NCBI RefSeq assembly: GCF_013185185.1
Contig: NZ_JAAZWE010000002.1
Span: 310,001-374,000, forward strand
Direction of reading: 5' to 3'
Origin: Saccharibacillus endophyticus
GTDB lineage: Bacteria; Bacillota; Bacilli; Paenibacillales; Paenibacillaceae
Length of the DNA stretch: 64,000 nt
Below are positions 59,704 through 64,000 of this stretch, in pieces. Below the pieces are notes generated by a model. The model was given only the letters and a program-made list of their open reading frames with translations, was not told the DNA's origin and ran no database searches. Position numbers and translations under genes: made by a program. The first letter of the stretch is position 1; each line of letters opens with the position of its first letter.

Positions 59704-60120
59704 ATGAAAGCTCAATGGTCTTTGATTTTGATGCTCGTCTTCGCGGTCATCATCGCCATCTTCGCGGTGATCAACGTCAATCCCGTCGAAGTCAACTTCT
59801 TGTTCGGTTACGCGGACGTGCCGCTTGTTCTGCTGATTCTCGGTAGCGCGCTGTTCGGCGGTCTGGCGGTCGGCATGTTCGGCCTTTACCGCTTGATCAA
59901 AACGCGGCGCGAAGTCAAACGCCTGCGCGCGGAAAACGATCAGCTGCGCACGCAGTCTTCCGCGCCTGCTTCGGCTCCCGTATCCGCGACGACACCGCCG
60001 CCGGCTTACGACGAGCCTACCGTCTCCGCCGATCCGACGCCGCTTGAGCCGATCTCGGATGATCTGGATTCCCGTTCCGAGTCGCGCGGGTTTCGTTCGG
60101 ATAAGTTGAAGAAGTTGTAA
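59704..60120 (+). CDS. LapA-domain (DUF1049) membrane protein
   Basis: 138 residues. Two membrane helices (LILMLVFAVIIAIFAVINVNPVEVNFLF and LVLLILGSALFGGLAVGMFGLYRL), then a coiled coil (RREVKRLRAENDQLRTQ) and a Pro/Ser/Ala-rich disordered tail (about 86-138). DUF1049 proteins are general bacterial membrane proteins whose function in Gram-positives is unknown. AAAGGGG upstream is rather distant from ATG 59704. Confidence 0.88.
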   Translation: MKAQWSLILMLVFAVIIAIFAVINVNPVEVNFLFGYADVPLVLLILGSALFGGLAVGMFGLYRLIKTRREVKRLRAENDQLRTQSSAPASAPVSATTPPPAYDEPTVSADPTPLEPISDDLDSRSESRGFRSDKLKKL

Positions 60121-60466
60121 GATTGCCGTTCGCAGGCTCTTCAAAAAGGCTAACGGACCGTAGATCCAACCGATCGCGAGGACCTGCCGATGGCTTTGTA
60201 CGAAAACCGCCGCTTTTACAGCGCGCGGTTTTTTTCTCGGTCTCGAAGCTACGGAAAGGTTTTGTCGGCGCTCGCGATCGATTACAATAGAAAGTGGAGT
60301 GCAACATAGGGTTTAAGGATGAGCGGAATATTTACTCGGCTCGAAGCAAGTGACCGACGGTTACCGCCTAATTGTTGACCTTTTGCACACTTTTTCTGAT
60401 TCGCATGATCTATGCAAAGTTTGATTTGACTCACTTGATTTTTATCTTACTGGAGGCTTGCCGATT
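60121..60466. other. Intergenic gap before the M42 peptidase gene
   Basis: Contains a terminator-like hairpin (AACCGCCGCTTTTACAGCGCGCGGTT then T7, 60206-60237) for the LapA-domain gene. Further right are TTGACC (about 60375) and an AT-rich stretch near 60440 that may hold the promoter of the M42 gene. A 19-codon frame (60319-60378) is not convincing. No other gene seen. Confidence 0.5.
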
Positions 60467-61504
60467 ATGACTGTAAACATTGACGAAAAATACGTGGTTT
60501 CCTTTTTAAAAAAACTGCTGGATACGCCGAGTCCCACGGGCTATACGCATCATATTATCGATATGATCCGCGAAGAAGCGGAATCGCTCGGTTTCCCGGT
60601 GACCTTTAACGAAAAAGGCGGCGCGATTATCAGTATGGAAGGCGAAAACGATTCATACACGGTAGGCCTGAGCGGTCACGTGGATACGCTGGGCGCGATG
60701 GTCCGTTCGATCACGCCGCACGGCACGCTGAAAATCACGTCGCTCGGCGGGTTCGCGATGTCCAGCATCGAGAACGAATACTGTATCATCCATACCCGCG
60801 GCGGTAAAACGTACACGGGCACCATCCTCACGCAGCACCCTTCCGTACACGTCTATGCGGATGCACGGGATTTCAAACGTTCGGAAGAACACATGGAAGT
60901 CCGGATCGACGAGCTGGTCTCTTCCCGCGAAGACGTGGAAGGCTTGGGCATTCGCACGGGCGACTACATCTCGTTCGACGCTCGCGCGGTGGTTACGGAT
61001 AGCGGGTATATCAAATCTCGCCACTTGGACGACAAAGCCAGCGTGGCTGCATTGTTCGGCCTGCTGGAGTCGGCGAAGCGCGAAGGCTGGAAGCCGAAGC
61101 AAAACGTGAAGCTGCTGATCTCCAACTACGAGGAAGTCGGTCACGGCGCGGCTTATATTCCGTCTGACATCGCGGAGTTGATTGCGGTCGATATGGGCTG
61201 CATGGGCGAGGATTTGACGTGTAAAGAGACGGATGTCTCGATCTGCGCGAAAGATTCCTCCGGTCCGTACGATTACCATATGACCGGAAAACTGATCGAA
61301 TTATGCGAAGCGCAAGGGATTGAGCATGCAGTAGACATCTATCCGTTCTACGGCTCCGACGCCTCGGCGGCGCTGCGCGGCGGAAGCAATATCCGGGCGG
61401 CGTTGATCGGACCGGGCGTGCACGCCTCGCACTCGATGGAGCGGACGCATACGCGGGCGGTCATCGGGACGGCTCGGCTGCTCTGTGCTTATGTTCAAGG
61501 ATAA
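60467..61504 (+). CDS. M42 family metallopeptidase
   Basis: 345 residues from ATG 60467 (GGAGG 10 nt upstream). Metal site GLSGHVDTLGAMVR, bridging Asp in SRHLDDKASVAALFG, catalytic and ligand Glu pair in NYEEVGHGAAY, and a C-terminal His in GPGVHASHSMERTH. Di-zinc (or Co) aminopeptidase/cellulase M family; cytosolic dodecamers acting on short peptides. Overlaps the next gene by 14 nt. Confidence 0.92.
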   Translation: MTVNIDEKYVVSFLKKLLDTPSPTGYTHHIIDMIREEAESLGFPVTFNEKGGAIISMEGENDSYTVGLSGHVDTLGAMVRSITPHGTLKITSLGGFAMSSIENEYCIIHTRGGKTYTGTILTQHPSVHVYADARDFKRSEEHMEVRIDELVSSREDVEGLGIRTGDYISFDARAVVTDSGYIKSRHLDDKASVAALFGLLESAKREGWKPKQNVKLLISNYEEVGHGAAYIPSDIAELIAVDMGCMGEDLTCKETDVSICAKDSSGPYDYHMTGKLIELCEAQGIEHAVDIYPFYGSDASAALRGGSNIRAALIGPGVHASHSMERTHTRAVIGTARLLCAYVQG

Positions 61505-62393
61505 GAAGGGAAAAAGCGAAAAGGTCTCGGAAAAAGCTTCGACGGTTGTCGAAGCTTTTTCCGGTTCGGGAACTGTTAGCGGTGCGGGTGAGTCGAGCCG
61601 ACGGAAGGCGCGCAAGCGGTGGGTTATCGGCGCAGCCGCTCTTTTGGCTTGTTCGGCTGCGCTCGCCGCGTGGCTGCTGCTTGTTCCGTCCAAGCCTGCG
61701 GAAGTGTTCGACGGACTGCCTCATCGTTATACGTATGCGGAAGCGGAAACCGACGGGCTGCCGAAGCTGCATATGATAGCCGTCGCGCCGGAGAATATCG
61801 AGCTGCGGGCGGACAAGCTTACGCTGCGGCAGATTCCGGCTTACGGGATCAACGGCGGGTTCTTTTACGAAGATACGCTGTTGTCGATTGCGGTCATGGA
61901 CGATAAGCCTGTTAACGGAAAACGCGGCGATTACGGATCGGGTTGGTTCAACGCCAAATATGCACGGGGCACGCTGGTATGGGATGGAGCGGCGAAGAAG
62001 TTTTCGGTACAAGTCGTTTCGTCCGCCGACGAGCTTCGGGTGAGCGATCGCGGAAACTATTTTGCTCAAGGCGGCGTGAGTTTGAACCTTGCGGACGACG
62101 CAGGCTGGGAAAAGCAGAGCGCTCGCGAACATTTGCCTTTTGCCGAAGATCGGCGGATGCGCTCTGGGCTTGTGTATAATGACGCCGGGCAGCTGTGGTT
62201 GATCGTGGCGCCGGAGCCGATCACGGCTGCGGAGTTCCGTTCGGCGCTGCTCGCGGGCGTTCCCGGCGAAGGGCGCGAAGGCATTTTCTTGGACGGGGAC
62301 GGTTCGTCGCAGATGAATGCAGACGAAGCGGTGCTGACCGGGGATGGCCGGATGGTGGTGCAGATGATCGGGGTGTCCTCAGCAAATCAGTAA
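61491..62393 (+). CDS. Phosphodiester glycosidase (NAGPA) domain membrane protein
   Basis: 300 residues from ATG 61491 (GTG 61485 also possible). Charged cytosolic N-terminus, one membrane anchor at about residues 46-64 (VIGAAALLACSAALAAWLLL), then an extracellular NAGPA domain with YGINGGFF, GNYFAQGGVSLN and FLDGDGSSQM. Family members hydrolyse GlcNAc-phosphodiester bonds; in Firmicutes they act on wall teichoic acid or similar polymers. Translationally coupled to the M42 gene, an odd functional pairing. Confidence 0.88.
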   Translation: MFKDKKGKSEKVSEKASTVVEAFSGSGTVSGAGESSRRKARKRWVIGAAALLACSAALAAWLLLVPSKPAEVFDGLPHRYTYAEAETDGLPKLHMIAVAPENIELRADKLTLRQIPAYGINGGFFYEDTLLSIAVMDDKPVNGKRGDYGSGWFNAKYARGTLVWDGAAKKFSVQVVSSADELRVSDRGNYFAQGGVSLNLADDAGWEKQSAREHLPFAEDRRMRSGLVYNDAGQLWLIVAPEPITAAEFRSALLAGVPGEGREGIFLDGDGSSQMNADEAVLTGDGRMVVQMIGVSSANQ

Positions 62394-62404
62394 GCTTATT
62401 TTAT

Positions 62405-62475
62405 TAAAAAGAGCCTTCCCTTCTTTTAAGTCACGCGCGATGCGCTTGCTTTTAGACGGCGAAGGTTCTTTTTTC
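62405..62475 (+). terminator. Branched terminator after the NAGPA gene
   Basis: AAAAAGAGCCTTC/GAAGGTTCTTTTTT closes a loop containing ACGCGCGATGCGCT. Confidence 0.7.
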
Positions 62476-62549
62476 TCCGATTGGATCAACATAAGCAGCA
62501 TTTAAACAGCTGACGAATTTCGGTCTGTTCTTCGCTATTTCATTGTTGG

Positions 62550-63125
62550 TCAAGTACTCGCTTCCCCTACAGAATGGCTTCTTCCTTTGTTCTTTACGAA
62601 AACAAACCGATCTTTGGCCTGCCAAACATGCTCAAAGTCGCAGCGGTATCCTCGTAACCACAACTTCCCCTCGATACTTCTCAAGTAAAAACCTTTCGGA
62701 AACTCATGATTGTCGGTCAATGGCTTAGAGGCGATCGTGATCGACCCTTCAGGCGCTTTGTTTTGACTTGGCATGCTTGCCGAGCTGCTGTCTATTTGCT
62801 CAGTGTACTGTATCCGTAAATGAGGAGCCAGTTCCAGTGGGCATAACGTCCAATTAAGTTGAGCCGCTTTTTCAAATACCTGTAGAAGCGTCGCTCCTTC
62901 GGGAAACCCGAGATCTCCGACAGACAATTCGACGATCACCACCGTACAGCGAACGTTCGAGGTTGTAAATCGTTCGTCGGCAAATAATGTTTCCGCGTAT
63001 GCGTTCAACAAAATATGCTTTTCTCGTAACTTTTGAAGCAGTTCTGCTTTGGAGAAACCTCCGATGTCTACGGCTCTCTCGATCACCGATCCGTCGAGAT
63101 TGTTTTCATTTTTCTGCTCCGTCAC
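62550..63125 (-). CDS. Protein of unknown function
   Basis: 191 residues, soluble. Two parts: residues 1-115 (GGFSKAELLQKLREKHILLNAYAETLFADERFTTSN, VRCTVVIVELSVGDLGFPEGATLLQVFEKAAQL, APHLRIQY) and, after a Ser/Gln linker, 130-191 (GSITIASKPLTDNHEFPKGFYLRSIEGKLWLRGYRCDFEHVW), which reads like a small separate beta domain. No known motif. Its start lies 20 nt inside the upstream kinase gene, so the two are coupled. Confidence 0.7.
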   Translation of the reverse strand: MTEQKNENNLDGSVIERAVDIGGFSKAELLQKLREKHILLNAYAETLFADERFTTSNVRCTVVIVELSVGDLGFPEGATLLQVFEKAAQLNWTLCPLELAPHLRIQYTEQIDSSSASMPSQNKAPEGSITIASKPLTDNHEFPKGFYLRSIEGKLWLRGYRCDFEHVWQAKDRFVFVKNKGRSHSVGEAST

Positions 63126-63789
63126 GAGTTTTTTCCTCCTCTTGTAAAAACTGCGTTACAGGATGCCGCTTCAACCATTCCACCATGTAATCGAATAATT
63201 CAAGCGAATAGCGATGGTTGGTTTGCATGCCAGGCAGCTCGCTCTCGATGATCCGTACATTTTCTTCGATCCGGTCCGAGCGAACAAATGTTACCAGTCC
63301 GGGCATGAATGCGTTCAGCGCTTCGAAATACCTTTTCTGCGGCTCGATAAACGTCAGGTTCATCTCGAAGCCTCTTCTCATTCGCGTGACGTCGCCGGCT
63401 TTGCGTTGTCTTAATTGCTCTTCTACAGTATGCAAAATGAAATACCGATCGGGAAAGCCCAGCTTGCGCTGCTCAATCAGCGGGCGGTAAAAGTCGGCGA
63501 CGAAGTCCAGCGACTGCCCGTCGAACAACGTGAAGCCGAACGACCAGTTGTACCAAAACGGCTGAAACAGATCGATATCGATCACGGCGAGACCGTCGCC
63601 TTCTTTTTCGGTCGCGATCTTCCACCGATCCGCCTGCCGTTCGAAAAACCATTCCGGATATTCGCGCTGCGGCTTTTCCCACCACATGGCGACTTCGGGG
63701 ATATGAAAACCTCCGGTTTGAGCGGCCAGTGCGGCGGAAGTCGTCGTTTTTCCTGCGGCGCTGGCGCCTTCGATGCTGATAATGGTCAC
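63106..63789 (-). CDS. P-loop nucleotide kinase-like protein
   Basis: 227 residues. Walker A IEGASAAGKTTTSAALA at the N-terminus, DIDLFQPFWYNW after about 70 residues as substrate/Mg region, and a LID-like basic segment (EEQLRQRKAGDVTRMRRGFEMN). Pattern fits thymidylate/deoxynucleoside kinase-like AAA_28 proteins. Substrate unknown. Coupled by ATGA to the upstream DinB-like gene and by overlap to the unknown gene downstream. Confidence 0.85.
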   Translation of the reverse strand: MTIISIEGASAAGKTTTSAALAAQTGGFHIPEVAMWWEKPQREYPEWFFERQADRWKIATEKEGDGLAVIDIDLFQPFWYNWSFGFTLFDGQSLDFVADFYRPLIEQRKLGFPDRYFILHTVEEQLRQRKAGDVTRMRRGFEMNLTFIEPQKRYFEALNAFMPGLVTFVRSDRIEENVRIIESELPGMQTNHRYSLELFDYMVEWLKRHPVTQFLQEEEKTRDGAEK

Positions 63790-64000
63790 TTGGCTTCCCT
63801 CCTTCCGTTATGATGAATCGAATGCGATGCATGAACTTTTTTCAGATGGGCGATGTTCGCGTAATGATGCCGACTATGATCCGCAATATGCCAGATCGCC
63901 CAACGGATCGACGCGGTATTTCCGTTTTCGAACGGAACGGTCTTTTCCAGATCGGAATCGACTAACCGTGCGCAAACTTGCTTCAACTGCCGCTGTACGT
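63786..64000 (-). CDS. DinB/YfiT-like protein, C-terminal fragment
   Basis: The frame is open through the right edge; only the last 71 residues are in the window. WAIWHIADHSRHHYANIAHLKKVH has the His pattern of DinB-family four-helix metal-binding proteins (ADHxRHHxxNI). Members include thiol transferases and unknown stress proteins; this DinB family is unrelated to the polymerase at 27.3 kb. Overlaps the kinase start by 4 nt. Confidence 0.7.
   Translation of the reverse strand, partial: VQRQLKQVCARLVDSDLEKTVPFENGNTASIRWAIWHIADHSRHHYANIAHLKKVHASHSIHHNGRREAK

Noticed and set aside
60319..60378. 19-codon possible leader peptide before the M42 gene
   Set aside because: Only a weak AAGG site and no attenuator-like structure.

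Overview
The window looks like chromosomal DNA of a low-to-mid GC Gram-positive bacterium of the Paenibacillaceae type (Paenibacillus or Saccharibacillus-like). The evidence is the gene set (PepV, small alarmone synthetase of the YjbM type, DUF309, DUF2600/YtpB terpene synthase, YugP, YitT, YesL-like DUF624, CshA, CspB, MEDS-type histidine kinase, CimA), strong AGGAGG-type ribosome binding sites, frequent GTG/TTG starts, U-run terminators and consensus sigma-A promoters (TTGACx-N17-TATAAT). No prophage, CRISPR array, rRNA operon or complete insertion sequence is visible; one tRNA-Leu gene is present.

Layout. 0-9.9 kb: accessory genes (SDR, DUF2625, two paralogous small membrane proteins around a secreted Excalibur protein), a TetR-PhzF-methyltransferase operon divergent from an MFS exporter with palindromic operators between them, then two GNAT acetyltransferases, an APH-type kinase, DUF2164 and a SUKH-like protein. 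10-16 kb: a leftward group encoding a hybrid histidine kinase, PepV, asparaginase and MsrA, then tRNA-Leu. 16-30 kb: housekeeping genes, largely leftward (Xpt, GT4 glycosyltransferase, RsuA-type pseudouridine synthase, RsmF-like methyltransferase, DUF309, small alarmone synthetase, PyrD, L,D-transpeptidase, ferredoxin, Pol IV), then an HxlR regulator divergent from a quinone-oxidoreductase-like enzyme. 30-44 kb: CimA, a DnaQ-like exonuclease/DUF294 pair, AmtB with a GlnR/TnrA box, MerR-YugP, a 7TM diguanylate cyclase, a serine hydrolase under a palindromic operator, rhomboid protease, Tpx, DUF1499, and a promoter-to-terminator non-coding RNA. 44-57 kb: DUF624, CshA with a long leader, YitT, a repeat-rich intergenic zone, a GH-like secreted protein, a MATE exporter, DUF72, PfkA-YtpB, a second MATE-like protein and CspB. 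57-64 kb: small membrane proteins, PepF, LapA-domain protein, M42 peptidase, a NAGPA-type glycosidase and a three-gene overlapping cassette running off the right edge.

The most unusual content is intergenic. A family of about 170-210 bp imperfect palindromes (family A) occurs five times, plus one half copy, always next to gene 3' ends. Four copies share a stem whose sequence changes while pairing is kept, and an internal loop that does not change. A second palindromic family (B, about 105 bp) occurs twice. A 163-bp MITE-like element with 19-bp terminal inverted repeats and several single-copy palindromes add to this. In two places the repeat supplies the last codons and stop of the neighbouring gene (MFS exporter, APH-like kinase). 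These families, a 6S-like RNA candidate at 43.7-44.0 kb and a hairpin-rich orphan interval at 32.0-32.35 kb are the best candidates for something undescribed.
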